This document shows positions 8,586-18,000 of a DNA stretch of 64,000 bases, in pieces. The DNA is from Rhodovulum sp. 12E13. Its GTDB lineage: Bacteria > Pseudomonadota > Alphaproteobacteria > Rhodobacterales > Rhodobacteraceae. The position numbers were made by a program, and so were the translations under genes. Where the stretch lies: the NCBI RefSeq assembly GCF_003340565.1, contig NZ_QPLK01000010.1, forward strand, positions 82,104 through 146,103, in the 5' to 3' direction. The notes beneath the pieces are model-generated. The model saw only the letters and a program-made list of their open reading frames with translations. It did no database searches and was not told the DNA's origin. Each line of letters opens with the position of its first letter. The first letter of the stretch is position 1.

Positions 8586-8693
8586 CGCGGCCGCGGGCCG
8601 CGCTCCCGCCGCCGGGGGCGGGCGCGGGCGGCGGGGGGGCGGTGCGGACGGTCTGGGCGGCATGACGTGCCTCGGCTCGCTCGACGACGCGGC

Positions 8694-10472
8694 TCAGAAT
8701 CGCGCCGCGTCGAGGGCCATGACAGGCTCGGCGCCCGACTCGATGCGGGCGAGATGTGTCTTCGTCGCCGGCAGCTCGCGTGCCATGTGGTAGCGCCCCG
8801 TGGCGATCTTGGCGCGCAGGAACTCGGGGTCGCCCTCGCCGCGCGCCAGCATGTCGGCCGCCGCCTTGGCCATGCGTGCCCACATCAGGCCGAGGCAGAC
8901 ATGGCCGAAGAGGTGCATGAAGTCGTAGGAGCCGGCGAGGGCATGGGCGGGATTCCTCGCACCGTTCTGCAGGAAGAACAGGCCGGCAGCCTGCAGATCC
9001 TTCGACGCCGACTTGAGCGGCTCGAGAAAGCCGTCCTGCAGGGTCGCGTTGCCCGCGTTGTCCTTGCAGAAGGCCTTCACGAGCTCGAGGAACGCCATCA
9101 TCGCCTTGCCGCCGTCCCTCGGCAGCTTGCGGCCGACGAGGTCGAGCGACTGGATGCCGTTGGTGCCCTCGTAGACCATCGTGATGCGCGCGTCGCGCAC
9201 GAACTGCTCGAGCCCCCATTCGCGGGTGAAGCCCGAGCCGCCGAGCGTCTGCTGGGCGAGCACGGTCGTCTCGAAACCCTTGTCGGTCAGGAAGCCCTTG
9301 ATGACCGGCGTGAGCAACGAGATCAGCGCCTCGGCCTCGGCATCGCCCGCCCGGTGCGACCGGTCGACCAATTCGGCGCCCCACAGCGCGAAGGCGCGCG
9401 CGCCCTCCACGAAGCTCTTCTGCGCCATCAGGTTCCGCCGCACGTCGGGGTGGACGATGATCGGGTCGGCCGGCCCGTCGGGGTTGGCGGGGCCGGTTAC
9501 GTCGCGGCCCTGCAGCCGCTCCTGCGCGAAGGCGGCCGCGTTCTGGTAGGCGACGGCCCCCATCGCGTAGCCCTGCAGGCCGACGCCGATCCGCGCCTCG
9601 TTCATCATCGTGAACATCGCCCGCATCCCCTTGTGCGGCTCGCCCACGAGGTAGCCCACGGCGCCGTCGTAATTCATCACGCAGGTGGCGTTGCCATGGA
9701 TGCCCATCTTGCTCTCCAGGCCGCCGCAGGTGACCGCGTTGCGCGCGCCGAGCGCGCCGTCGTCGCCTACGAGGACCTTGGGCACGATGAAGAGCGAGAT
9801 GCCCTTCGTGCCCTCCGGCGCGCCGGGTATCCGCGCAAGCACCAGGTGGACGATGTTCTCGGTCAGGTCGTGCTCGCCGGCCGAGATCCAGATCTTCTGT
9901 CCCGTGATGCGGTAGCTGCCGTCATCGGCCGGCTCAGCCCTGGTGCGGATCAGGCCGAGATCGGTGCCGCACTGCGGCTCGGTGAGGTTCATCGTGCCGC
10001 CCCAGCGGCCCGAGATCATGTTGGGCAGCCAGGCGCGCTTCTGCTCCTCGCTGCCATGCGCCATGATCGCCGAATAGGCGCCGTGCGTCAGGCCCCAGAA
10101 CATGTTGAGCGCCATGTTGGCCGAGACGAACATCTCGCCCACGGCGGTCGACAAGAGGTAGGGCATGCCCTGTCCGCCGTACTCCGGGTCGGCGTCGAGC
10201 CCGATCCAGCCGCCCTCGGCGATCTGGTCGTAGGCTTCCTTGAAGCCGTCCGGGGTGCGGACCACCCCGTTCTCCAGCACGCACCCCTGGCGGTCGCCCA
10301 CCACGTTGAGCGGCTGCAGGACCTGCTCGGAGATCTTGGCGGCCTCCTGCAGGACGGCGCTCGTCAACTCGCGCTCGAGCTCCGCGTAGCCGGGAACGTC
10401 CTGCTTCTCGGCTTCGAGGACATCGTGCAGCACGAACGCGATGTCCGGCACGGGCGCGGTGTAGTGGGGCAT
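8694..10472 (-). CDS. Acyl-CoA dehydrogenase, DmdC-like with C-terminal extension
   Basis: FAD-dependent oxidation of acyl-CoA to trans-2-enoyl-CoA. At 592 residues it is longer than classical dehydrogenases and belongs to the class with an added C-terminal helical domain, which includes 3-methylmercaptopropionyl-CoA dehydrogenase (DmdC). Visible: [13 protein letters not shown] (FAD/substrate), [28 protein letters not shown] and the catalytic glutamate E435 in [14 protein letters not shown]. Whether it acts on DMSP-derived or ordinary fatty acyl-CoA cannot be decided here. It starts 48 bp after a MerR gene, probably as one transcript. Confidence 0.9.
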   Translation of the reverse strand: MPHYTAPVPDIAFVLHDVLEAEKQDVPGYAELERELTSAVLQEAAKISEQVLQPLNVVGDRQGCVLENGVVRTPDGFKEAYDQIAEGGWIGLDADPEYGGQGMPYLLSTAVGEMFVSANMALNMFWGLTHGAYSAIMAHGSEEQKRAWLPNMISGRWGGTMNLTEPQCGTDLGLIRTRAEPADDGSYRITGQKIWISAGEHDLTENIVHLVLARIPGAPEGTKGISLFIVPKVLVGDDGALGARNAVTCGGLESKMGIHGNATCVMNYDGAVGYLVGEPHKGMRAMFTMMNEARIGVGLQGYAMGAVAYQNAAAFAQERLQGRDVTGPANPDGPADPIIVHPDVRRNLMAQKSFVEGARAFALWGAELVDRSHRAGDAEAEALISLLTPVIKGFLTDKGFETTVLAQQTLGGSGFTREWGLEQFVRDARITMVYEGTNGIQSLDLVGRKLPRDGGKAMMAFLELVKAFCKDNAGNATLQDGFLEPLKSASKDLQAAGLFFLQNGARNPAHALAGSYDFMHLFGHVCLGLMWARMAKAAADMLARGEGDPEFLRAKIATGRYHMARELPATKTHLARIESGAEPVMALDAARF

Positions 10473-10520
10473 CGAGGCGTCTCCTGTTCGGTCAGGCTCG
10501 GGCGTCGCGCCGCCCTGCCG

Positions 10521-10919
10521 TCATTGGGCGGCGTGGTCCGATGTCAGCTCGCCGAGGCGTGTCTCGACCCACTCGAGCTGTTCCTTCATGTCGGCGATGG
10601 CCTCGTCGAGCGCAGCACGCTGGCGCTCCATGTCGGCAAGGTGCTGGCGGCCGAGTTCGTGGGTCTTGGTCAGCTGGGTCACCTGCTGGTCGCCCACATG
10701 GTAGAGGTCGAGCAGTTGCCGGATCTCTTCCAGCGAGAAGCCGAAGCGCTTGCCGCGCAGGATCAGCTTGAGCCGCGCCCGGTCGCGCCGGGTGAACAGC
10801 CGCTTGGTCCCCTGGCGGATCGGCGCGAGCAACTCCTTCTGCTCGTAGAACCGCAGGGTGCGCGGCGTGACCTCGAAGGCGTCGCACATCTCGCGGATTG
10901 TCATCAGTTGCTCCGTCAT
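10521..10919 (-). CDS. MerR family transcriptional regulator
   Basis: A 132-residue MerR-type DNA-binding protein. The N-terminal winged helix reads MTIREMCDAFEVTPRTLRFYEQKELLAPIRQG, followed by LKLILRGKRFGFSLEEIRQLLDLY and a coiled-coil dimerisation helix (TKTHELGRQHLADMERQRAALDEAI). There is no metal-binding cysteine pattern. ATG at 10919 chosen because GGAG lies 9 nt upstream; 10928 is an alternative. Its position directly before the acyl-CoA dehydrogenase suggests control of beta-oxidation genes, as known for LiuR/AcrR-like MerR proteins; this is inference. Confidence 0.88.
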   Translation of the reverse strand: MTEQLMTIREMCDAFEVTPRTLRFYEQKELLAPIRQGTKRLFTRRDRARLKLILRGKRFGFSLEEIRQLLDLYHVGDQQVTQLTKTHELGRQHLADMERQRAALDEAIADMKEQLEWVETRLGELTSDHAAQ

Positions 10920-11136
10920 GAGTGTCATCTCCACGTTACGTTTTCGCGGCGGGAGATGCCTATCCGGGCGAGACCATACAAGAAGCGGTGACGCCCGCGT
11001 AAACGAAACGTCGCGTCACACCGCGACCTGCGGATGGGCCCCGGGAGGCGTCCGCTGCGATATTCACTTTTCCGTTCACGAACAATCACTTGTCTGTTCG
11101 CTACCGTACGGAGGCGCGGTGCGCTGTGCGACTGGG

Positions 11137-11505
11137 TCAGTTCAGGCGCGACGCTGCGTCGTCTCTCAGTCGGCGCAGGTCGAGAATCGCCTCCTCTATC
11201 TCGGTCCGGCGCCGCTCCAGCTCGGCGAGCTGGTCGTCGGCCTGGGCGACGAAGGCGCGCTGCTGCGCCGTGGTGCCCTGCTTTTCGTAGAGGTCCAGCC
11301 ATTGCCGGATCTCCTCGAGCGAGAAGCCGAAGCGACGGCCGCGCAGGATCAGCGTCATGCGCGCCACCTCGCGCGGGCCGTAGAAGCGGGCCCGCCCGTC
11401 GCGGTCGGGGGAGAGAAGCTCGAGATACTCGTAATAGCGCAAGGTCCGGGGCGTTACCTCGAACCGTGCGCACATCTCCTTGAAGCTGAGCCGTGTCTCC
11501 GTCAT
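11137..11505 (-). CDS. MerR family transcriptional regulator (paralogue)
   Basis: A 122-residue paralogue of the neighbouring regulator: MTETRLSFKEMCARFEVTPRTLRYYEYLELLSPDRDG, then ILRGRRFGFSLEEIRQWLDLYEKQ, then a coiled coil. It shares the EVTPRTLR and GFSLEEIRQ.LDLY blocks with the 10521 gene, so the pair arose by duplication. ATG at 11505 has GAGGGGCG upstream. Its 218-bp separation from the next MerR start leaves room for a separate promoter. Effector unknown. Confidence 0.87.
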   Translation of the reverse strand: MTETRLSFKEMCARFEVTPRTLRYYEYLELLSPDRDGRARFYGPREVARMTLILRGRRFGFSLEEIRQWLDLYEKQGTTAQQRAFVAQADDQLAELERRRTEIEEAILDLRRLRDDAASRLN

Positions 11506-11642
11506 CGCCCCTCCTGTGTGCCGAGACGTAAGGCCCACGTCCTGCCGGGGCAATGGGCGGGGGGGTGCGGCAGGCGCATTCCGGCCACCCCTTGCAGAGG
11601 GGCAGGGGCGGGCCGATAAGCGTCGGCGAGAGGAGGCGGCTC

Positions 11643-12092
11643 ATGAGCGACGCAGACAGCGCACGCCCCGACAAGGCGAAGATCGCCGCGCAATTCATCG
11701 GGGCGATCCCCTTCTCGCAGGCCCTCGGGATGGAGCTCGAGGAAATCGGCGACGGCTGGGCGCGCATCTCGATGCCGTGGTCCGAGGCGCTGGTGGGCGA
11801 GCCGCGCACCGGCGTCATCCACGGCGGCGCGGTCTCGGCGCTGATGGATACCTGCGGCGGCGCGGCGGTGATGGCGCACCCGCAGGGCGCGGTCTCGACC
11901 GCCACGATCGACCTGCGGATCGACTACATGCGCGCGGCCACGCCGGGCCAGCGGGTGACGGCCGAGGCGACCTGCCACCACGTGACGCGGCACGTCGCCT
12001 TCGTCCGCGCCGTGGCGCGCGACGAGGAAGCGGGCACGCCGGTGGCGACCGCCACGGGCGCCTTCACCTTCCAGAGGGCGGAGGGAGCATGA
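11643..12092 (+). CDS. PaaI/hotdog-fold thioesterase
   Basis: A 149-residue hotdog protein that hydrolyses acyl-CoA thioesters. The PaaI-type signature GEPRTGVIHGGAVSALMDTCGG is visible (about residues 56-77), with STATIDLRIDYMRAATPG. ATG at 11643 has a good Shine-Dalgarno (GAGAGGAGG). Its stop overlaps the start of the next thioesterase gene. Divergent from the MerR genes; may recycle CoA from dead-end acyl-CoAs made by the adjacent pathway. Confidence 0.88.
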   Translation: MSDADSARPDKAKIAAQFIGAIPFSQALGMELEEIGDGWARISMPWSEALVGEPRTGVIHGGAVSALMDTCGGAAVMAHPQGAVSTATIDLRIDYMRAATPGQRVTAEATCHHVTRHVAFVRAVARDEEAGTPVATATGAFTFQRAEGA

Positions 12093-12652
12093 GCCGCGAG
12101 AGGCCCGAGCCGGTGCAGGTCGTCAAGGAGCGGCGCGACCGGGCGCTCGCCCGGCTGATCTCGTCGGTGCCCTACGTCCGCCTGGTCGGGATCGGGTTCG
12201 ACCGTCACGGCGACGAGCTGACCGCGATCCTGCGCTTCGGCGACCACCTGATCGGAAACCCGCTGTTGCCGGCGCTGCACGGCGGGGTGACCGCCTCGTT
12301 CCTCGAGGTGACGGCGACGCTGCACCTGTCGTGGATCTGGCTGTGGGACGAGATGGAGGCCGGCCGTCTAGACGCCGAGCATCTCGAGTTGCCGCGCCTG
12401 CCCAAGACCATCGACTTCACGGTGGATTACCTGCGCGCCGGCCTGCCGCGCGACGCCTATGCCCGTGCCCGGGTCAACCGGCTGGGGCGGCGCTACGCCT
12501 CGGTTCATGTCGAGGCGTGGCAGGATCACCGCGAGCGACTCTTCGCCGCCGCGACCGGCCATTTCCTGATGCCCCAGTCGGAGCCCGCCCCCCAGTCGGA
12601 GCCCGCCCTCCAGTCGGACCCCGCCCCCCGGTCGGAGTCCTCCCCCACGTGA
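12089..12652 (+). CDS. Second PaaI-like thioesterase with QSEPAP repeat tail
   Basis: A 187-residue hotdog protein coupled to the previous gene by an ATGA overlap. Core: GNPLLPALHGGVTASFLEVTATLHL and KTIDFTVDYLRAGLPRDAYARA. This is the usual two-gene arrangement of PaaI-like proteins in Rhodobacterales. After the fold (AATGHFLMP) there is a low-complexity tail of four hexapeptides close to QSEPAP, encoded by an 18-bp tandem repeat. The stop overlaps the GTG start of the MATE gene. Confidence 0.85.
   Translation: MSRERPEPVQVVKERRDRALARLISSVPYVRLVGIGFDRHGDELTAILRFGDHLIGNPLLPALHGGVTASFLEVTATLHLSWIWLWDEMEAGRLDAEHLELPRLPKTIDFTVDYLRAGLPRDAYARARVNRLGRRYASVHVEAWQDHRERLFAAATGHFLMPQSEPAPQSEPALQSDPAPRSESSPT
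12574..12645 (+). repeat. 18-bp tandem repeat, about four copies, in thioesterase tail
   Basis: Units beginning CAGTCGGAGCCCGCCCCC; later copies carry substitutions. The repeat is in frame and encodes (Q/R)SE/DPAP-like hexapeptides at the protein C-terminus. Confidence 0.85.
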
Positions 12653-13977
12653 CCGCCCGCCTCGAGGAGGCGCCGATCACCAACCGGCGCGTGCTGGCGA
12701 TCGCCCTGCCCATCGTGCTGTCGAACGCCACCGTCCCGATCCTCGGCGCGGTCGATACCGGCGTGGTCGGCCAGATGGGCGAGGCCGCGCCCATAGGCGC
12801 GGTCGGGATCGGCGCGGTGATCCTCTCGGCCGTCTACTGGGTCTTCGGCTTCCTGCGGATGGGCACGACCGGCCTCGTCGGCCAGGCGGCCGGGCGGGGC
12901 GACGACGCCGAGGTCTCTGCGCTGCTCACCCGTGCCCTGATGATCGCGGCGGCGGGGGGCCTTGCGCTCATCGCGCTGCAGGTCTGGATCTTCGCCGGCG
13001 CCTTCCGGATCGCCCCTGCCTCTGACGAGGTGGAGGCGCTGGCGCGCGACTATCTCGCCATCCGCATCTGGTCGGCGCCCTTCGCCATCTCGGTCTACGG
13101 CATCACCGGGTGGCTCATCGCGCAGGAGCGGACGCGGGCGGTGCTGGTCATTCAGGTGGCGATGAACGGCGTCAACATCCTGCTCGACCTGTGGTTCGTG
13201 CTCGGGCTGGGCTGGGGCGTTCCGGGCGTCGCCGTCGCCACCGTCATCGCCGAGGTCTCGGGCGCCGCGCTCGGCCTGTGGTTCTGCCGCGACGCCTTCC
13301 GGCTGCCGGCCTGGCGCGACTGGCCGCGCGTGTTCGACAGGGCACGGCTGGTCACCATGGCGAGCGTCAACGGCGATATCCTGATCCGCTCGCTGCTCCT
13401 GCAGGGCGTCTTCGTGTCGTTCCTGTTCCTCGCGTCCGATTTCGGCGACGTGCGGCTCGCCGCGACGCAGGTGCTGATGCAGTTCCTCCAGATCACCGCC
13501 TACGCGCTCGACGGCTTCGCCTTCGCCGCCGAGGCGCTGGTGGCGCGCGCCTTCGGCGCCGGGCGGCTCGACCGGCTGCGCCGCGGGGCGCTCCTGACGA
13601 GCGGCTGGGGGATGGGCGCGGCCCTCGCGCTCGCGCTGGCCTTTGCGCTGGCAGGCGGCGCGATCATCGACCTGATGACCACGGCCGAGGAGGTGCGTGC
13701 CGCCGCCCGCGCCTACCTGCCGTGGATGGTGGCCGCGCCCCTCGTCGGCCTCGCGCCCTGGATGCTCGACGGAATCTTCATCGGCGCGACGCGGGCGCGC
13801 GACATGCGCAACATGATGGTGCTGTCGGCCGCGATCTACGCCGTCGCCGTCGCCGTGCTGGTGCCGGCCTTCGAGGCGCACGGCCTCTGGGCGGCGCTGA
13901 TCGTCTCCTTCGTGGCCCGCGGCGTCACGCTCGCCGCCCGCTACCCCGCGCTCGAGCGGGCGGCGAGCATCGGCTGA
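12649..13977 (+). CDS. MATE family efflux transporter
   Basis: A 442-residue inner-membrane exporter, probably Na+/H+ driven, with about twelve hydrophobic segments. MATE features are the N-terminal LAIALPIVLSNATVPILGAVDTGVVGQ and the mid-protein LVTMASVNGDILIRSLLLQ (start of the second half-repeat). It begins with GTG overlapping the upstream stop (GTGA), so the thioesterase pair and this gene appear to be one unit. Substrate unknown. Confidence 0.9.
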   Translation: MTARLEEAPITNRRVLAIALPIVLSNATVPILGAVDTGVVGQMGEAAPIGAVGIGAVILSAVYWVFGFLRMGTTGLVGQAAGRGDDAEVSALLTRALMIAAAGGLALIALQVWIFAGAFRIAPASDEVEALARDYLAIRIWSAPFAISVYGITGWLIAQERTRAVLVIQVAMNGVNILLDLWFVLGLGWGVPGVAVATVIAEVSGAALGLWFCRDAFRLPAWRDWPRVFDRARLVTMASVNGDILIRSLLLQGVFVSFLFLASDFGDVRLAATQVLMQFLQITAYALDGFAFAAEALVARAFGAGRLDRLRRGALLTSGWGMGAALALALAFALAGGAIIDLMTTAEEVRAAARAYLPWMVAAPLVGLAPWMLDGIFIGATRARDMRNMMVLSAAIYAVAVAVLVPAFEAHGLWAALIVSFVARGVTLAARYPALERAASIG

Positions 13978-13981
13978 CGGC

Positions 13982-14827
13982 TCAGCGGGCCTCCGCCCCG
14001 CCGCCCCGCCGCATGTCGATGACCGTCGCCTCCAGCAGGCTGTAATCCACCCGGATGGCACCCTCGAGCGGGCGCTGCAGGTCGACGATGGTCGACATCA
14101 CGACCCAGAGGAAGCCCGCGAAGATGAAGGTGCGCCACGTCAGCGGCCGCCCCTGGAGCGCGGAACGGTTGCCGACGAGGAACAGCCCCGTGAGCGCCGC
14201 GGACACGACCATCAGGCCGGTGATCTCGGCTGCCGGGCGGTTGAGCGCGGCCATCCGCTCGGCATGGGCGTCGATCACCTCGTTCACCGCGCCGGCGACG
14301 AAGCTCTGCGTGGCGGCGGGCACCGGCGCGGCGGTCGCCTCGAGCGTCGCGGGCCAGAGCCGGCCCTGTGCCTCCATCGTCGCGGCGAGAAAGGCCCGCG
14401 CGCCACCGACCGTGGCGAAGTCGGCGCGGTCGGGCATGCGCGTCTCGGCATAGGCGAGCAGCGCCTCCTGCAGCGCGTCCCGCCGCGGCTCGGGCAGAAG
14501 GCCGGCGCGCAGGTAGGCGGTGCCGAGGGCGTTGGCCTCCTGCAGCACCGCCTGCTTGCCGTCCTCCGCCCAGCCGAGCGAGTTGCCGAAGAGAAACGCC
14601 ACGAGGAGTCCGAGCAGCGCCAGGATCGCCCCCACGGTCGTCTCGCCGAAGCGCGAAAGCACCTCGCGCTCGCCAGGGGCGGCCCGGGCGATGCGTGCGG
14701 CGCCCACGCGGTGGCCCGCCAGCGCCGCCGCGGGCAGCGCGACGAGCAGGGCGAGGGTGAGCAACCAGAGCGGCAGGATGGGCAGCGAGACGTCGGCATA
14801 GGCCTCGATCAGCGATGTCTCGTCCAT
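13982..14827 (-). CDS. DUF4239 (bestrophin-like) membrane protein
   Basis: A 281-residue protein with four hydrophobic segments arranged as two pairs: LPLWLLTLALLVALPAAALAG and TTVGAILALLGLLVAFLFGNS near the N-terminus, then LMVVSAALTGLFLVGN and TFIFAGFLWVVMST near the C-terminus. The long soluble middle domain and the motif VGAILALLGLLVAF.. match the DUF4239 family, distantly related to bestrophin channels. Activity unproven. Convergent with the MATE gene, 4 bp apart. Confidence 0.7.
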   Translation of the reverse strand: MDETSLIEAYADVSLPILPLWLLTLALLVALPAAALAGHRVGAARIARAAPGEREVLSRFGETTVGAILALLGLLVAFLFGNSLGWAEDGKQAVLQEANALGTAYLRAGLLPEPRRDALQEALLAYAETRMPDRADFATVGGARAFLAATMEAQGRLWPATLEATAAPVPAATQSFVAGAVNEVIDAHAERMAALNRPAAEITGLMVVSAALTGLFLVGNRSALQGRPLTWRTFIFAGFLWVVMSTIVDLQRPLEGAIRVDYSLLEATVIDMRRGGGAEAR

Positions 14828-14936
14828 GGCATGCCCCCGCTCCCCCGACCCTGCCTCCTGCCTTACGCGATGCGGGGCGGAGGCGGGAAGGGCGGCCGGT
14901 GCGGGCGCGCGCCGCCTGTGGGCGCAGGGTGACGCC

Positions 14937-16310
14937 TCAGCAATTCGGCACGTTGACGGCGAGGCCGCCGAGCGAGGTCTCCTTGTACTTTTCCGACATG
15001 TCGCGCCCGGTCTGGCGCAGCGTCTCGATGCAGGCGTCGAGCGGCACGAGGTGCGTGCCGTCGCCCCTGAGCGACAGCGAGGCGGCCGAGACCGCCTTGA
15101 TCGCGCCCAGCCCGTTGCGCTCGATGCAGGGCACCTGCACCAGCCCGCGCACCGGGTCGCAGGTCATGCCGAGGTGATGCTCGAGCGCGATCTCGGCGGC
15201 ATTCTCGACCTGGGCGGGGCTGCCGCCCATCACGGCGCAGAGGCCGGCCGCCGCCATGGCCGAGGCCGAGCCGACCTCGGCCTGGCAACCGGCCTCGGCG
15301 CCCGAGATCGAGGCGTTGGTCTTGATGATGCCCCCGATCGCCGCCGCCGTCAGGAAGAAGTCGGGCAGGCGGTCGCGGTGCGCGCCAGGCACATGGCCCA
15401 GCCAGTAGCGGATGACCGCCGGCACCACGCCGGCCGCGCCGTTGGTGGGCGCCGTCACCACCTGGCCGCCGGCGGCGTTCTCCTCGTTGACCGCCATGGC
15501 GTAGACGCCGATCCAGTCGTTGACCTGGTGGGGCGGCGAGAGGTTCATGCCGCTCTCCGCCTCCAGCGCGGCGTGAATCGCAGGTGCGCGCCGCTTCACG
15601 TTCAGTCCGCCGGGCAGGGTGCCCTCGCGGGCCAGGCCGCGGTCGATGCAGTCGTCCATCACCTGCCAGAGACGGCCGAGGCCGGACTCGAGCTCGGCCG
15701 CGCCGCGCCGGGCCAGCTCGTTGGCGCGCTTCATCTCGGCGATGCTCTTGCCGGTGTCCTGCGCCATGGCCAGCATCCCGGCCGCCGTGGCGAAGGGGTA
15801 GGGCACGGCCGGGCCGGTTTCGGCCACGGCCCCGCCCTCCAGCTCGGCCGCCGTCAGCACGAAGCCGCCGCCGACCGAGTAGTAGGTCTCGGCCACCAGC
15901 GCGTCGCCCTGCGCATCGGTCGCCTCCAGGACCATTCCGTTGGGATGGCCGGGGAGCGGCGGCCCGTAGTCGAAGACGAGGTCGGCGGCGGGGTCGAAGG
16001 CGAGCGGGGGCAGGCCCTCGGGCGTCACCTCGCGCGCTTCGCGGATGCGCGCGAGCGCCGCCTCGGCGGCATCGGCGTCGTAATCGTCGGGGCGGAAGCC
16101 GGCGAGGCCCAGGATCACGGCCCGGTCGGTGGCGTGGCCGACCCCGGTGAAGGCGAGCGAGCCGTGCAGCCGCGCCCGCAGCCCCCACGGCCGGAACGGC
16201 CCCGCGCGCAACAGGTCGAGAAAGCGCGCCGCCGCCACCATCGGCCCCATCGTGTGCGACGACGACGGGCCGATGCCCACCTTGAAGATGTCGAAGACGG
16301 ACAGGAACAT
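14937..16310 (-). CDS. sdaA: L-serine ammonia-lyase
   Basis: Deaminates L-serine to pyruvate using a [4Fe-4S] cluster. The 457-residue single-chain form has both domains: the N-terminal regulatory beta part beginning [23 protein letters not shown] and the C-terminal catalytic alpha part with [30 protein letters not shown] and [16 protein letters not shown], which carry cluster cysteines. The ATG at 16310 matches the usual family start. Stands alone between a membrane-protein gene and an OB-fold gene. Confidence 0.93.
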   Translation of the reverse strand: MFLSVFDIFKVGIGPSSSHTMGPMVAAARFLDLLRAGPFRPWGLRARLHGSLAFTGVGHATDRAVILGLAGFRPDDYDADAAEAALARIREAREVTPEGLPPLAFDPAADLVFDYGPPLPGHPNGMVLEATDAQGDALVAETYYSVGGGFVLTAAELEGGAVAETGPAVPYPFATAAGMLAMAQDTGKSIAEMKRANELARRGAAELESGLGRLWQVMDDCIDRGLAREGTLPGGLNVKRRAPAIHAALEAESGMNLSPPHQVNDWIGVYAMAVNEENAAGGQVVTAPTNGAAGVVPAVIRYWLGHVPGAHRDRLPDFFLTAAAIGGIIKTNASISGAEAGCQAEVGSASAMAAAGLCAVMGGSPAQVENAAEIALEHHLGMTCDPVRGLVQVPCIERNGLGAIKAVSAASLSLRGDGTHLVPLDACIETLRQTGRDMSEKYKETSLGGLAVNVPNC

Positions 16311-16439
16311 CGCGCAGGCCTCCGGTTGCGTCTCCCCATGCCCCATAAGGTGGGGCCGAGAACGCCCGAATGCGACCATCGGCGCAGGGTGCGCGCCGTG
16401 GAAGGGCCGCGGCGCGCAGATCGACGGGGGGCGTCCGCC

Positions 16440-16802
16440 TCAGTAGCGGTGGGGCAGGGAGACGCGGGTGCCGTCGGCGCGCACCATCTCGGTCGCGTAG
16501 ACCTCGACGGGGCGGTCGTCGTCGACATGACCGATCACGGTGACGGCCTCGCCCGGCCCGGCGGGCACACGATTGGGCCCGACATAGACACGGATCGTGC
16601 CGGTCGCGTCGCGCAGCACGAATTCGTCCTCGTCGGTGATCCGGTCGACGGTGCCCGCGAGCGTCACGCTCATGTTGCGCTGAACGTCGGCGATGGTGGT
16701 GGCCGGCGGGCCAGCGAGGGCGGGCGCACCGGCGACAAGCGCCGCGAGCGCGCCGCCCGACAGCGTGGCCGCGAAACGAGCGGGGGTAAAACGGCTGACC
16801 AT
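16440..16802 (-). CDS. Periplasmic OB-fold (BOF / YgiW-type) protein
   Basis: A 120-residue exported protein. A signal peptide (AATLSGGALAALVAGAPALAG) is followed by one BOF domain: TIADVQRNMSVTLAGTVDRITDEDEFVLRDATGTIRVYVGPN..PAGPGEAVTVIGHVDDD. The family (YgiW/YdeI) is associated with envelope stress and peroxide resistance in enterics; a role here is inferred only. A 58-residue membrane protein gene precedes it by 10 bp. Confidence 0.82.
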   Translation of the reverse strand: MVSRFTPARFAATLSGGALAALVAGAPALAGPPATTIADVQRNMSVTLAGTVDRITDEDEFVLRDATGTIRVYVGPNRVPAGPGEAVTVIGHVDDDRPVEVYATEMVRADGTRVSLPHRY

Positions 16803-16812
16803 CCGCGTCTCC

Positions 16813-16989
16813 TCAGTCCAGCGCGACGGCGATCAGGACGAGGGCTGCGAGCCCGGCGGCGGCGAACGCCCAGCGCGGCATCGCAAGGGTGACCTCGCCC
16901 CCGAGCCAGTCCAGCGAAAGGGGGCGCATCGCCCGGGGCGAGGCTGCGGGGTCAGGCGCGTCGGGCGCGCGGTCGGTACCGGTCGTCAT
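16813..16989 (-). CDS. Small single-pass membrane protein
   Basis: A 58-residue protein starting MTTGTDRAPD, with one C-terminal transmembrane segment (FAAAGLAALVLIAVALD). The ATG at 16989 has GAGGAG upstream. No family recognised. Ten bases separate it from the OB-fold gene, so the two probably share a transcript. Confidence 0.6.
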   Translation of the reverse strand: MTTGTDRAPDAPDPAASPRAMRPLSLDWLGGEVTLAMPRWAFAAAGLAALVLIAVALD

Positions 16990-17195
16990 GGCGAACTCCT
17001 CTGTCTGGGCCTTGCCGGGAAAATGGGGGGCGACCTCATAGGTTAAAGTCAGAGGAGCGGAGAATGGCGATAGGTTTTTGCTATGATCGCGGCCTCCTGG
17101 CTCTTGCGGGGCCACCGTTCCGGGCGCGGCAAAAGCCCGCTCGCAGGCCGGTGCGCTTTGCGCTACGAGGCGGGCCACGCTACGAGGAGCCGCCC

Positions 17196-17966
17196 ATGAC
17201 CTCAGACCTCTCTCCTGTCGACCGCGCCAAGTTCGTCGCCGCGCGCCGGGCCGTGCGTCTGGTCGAGACCGGCATGCGCGTGGGGCTGGGCACCGGGTCG
17301 ACGGCGGCGTGGATGGTGCGCCTGCTGGCCGAGCGGGTGCGGGACGAGGGGCTCGACATCGTTGGCGTGCCCACCTCGACGCGCACCGCGGATCTCGCGC
17401 GCGATCTGGGGCTGCGGGTCGTCTCGCTCGACGAGGCGCAATGGCTCGACCTGACGATCGACGGCGCCGACGAGTTCGACGGCCGGCTCGACCTCATCAA
17501 GGGCGGGGGCGGGGCGCTCCTGCAGGAAAAGATCGTCGCCTGCGCGTCCGACGAGATGGTGGTGATCGCCGACGCGGCCAAGGAGGTCGAGACGCTCGGC
17601 GCCTTCCCGCTCCCGGTCGAGACGGTGCCGTTCGGCTGGCGCACCACGCAGGCGCTGGTGGAGGAGGCGCTCGTCAGCCTCGACGTGGCGGGGGGCGACA
17701 CCACGATGCGGATGAACGGCGAGGTGCCCTACATTACCGACGAGGGAAACTACATCCTCGACCTGCACTGCAAGCGGATCGGCAACGCGCGTCAGCTGGC
17801 GATGGTGCTCAACCAGATCCCCGGCGTGGTCGAGAACGGTCTTTTCGTCGACATCTGCGACCTCGTGATCGTCGGCCACGAGGACGGCTCGGTGACCGAG
17901 CGGCGCGCGGGCGAGCCGCGCGAGCCTGACATGCTCGAGGGCAATCTCTTCGCCGACCCCGACTGA
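17196..17966 (+). CDS. rpiA: Ribose-5-phosphate isomerase A
   Basis: Interconverts ribose-5-phosphate and ribulose-5-phosphate in the pentose phosphate pathway. The 256-residue protein shows GLGTGSTAAWM, the active-site DLTIDGADEFDG, IKGGGGALLQEKI and DEGNYILDL. ATG at 17196 (MTSDLSPVDRAK); an open frame extends upstream but without family similarity. The glutathione reductase gene starts 34 bp downstream; co-transcription is likely. Confidence 0.95.
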   Translation: MTSDLSPVDRAKFVAARRAVRLVETGMRVGLGTGSTAAWMVRLLAERVRDEGLDIVGVPTSTRTADLARDLGLRVVSLDEAQWLDLTIDGADEFDGRLDLIKGGGGALLQEKIVACASDEMVVIADAAKEVETLGAFPLPVETVPFGWRTTQALVEEALVSLDVAGGDTTMRMNGEVPYITDEGNYILDLHCKRIGNARQLAMVLNQIPGVVENGLFVDICDLVIVGHEDGSVTERRAGEPREPDMLEGNLFADPD

Positions 17967-18000
17967 GCGCCTGCCCGGCGCGGCAATACAGGGACTGGGA

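Larger units (their letters stand above)
8314..8693. other. Intergenic region with two dispersed repeat copies
   Basis: A 380-bp stretch between the GST operon (start at 8313, minus) and the end of the acyl-CoA dehydrogenase gene. It must carry the GST-fadA-fadJ promoter, but no convincing -35/-10 pair was recognised. It holds two copies of the dispersed repeat, in opposite orientation (8365-8394, degenerate; 8552-8585, good). No gene seen. Confidence 0.6.
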
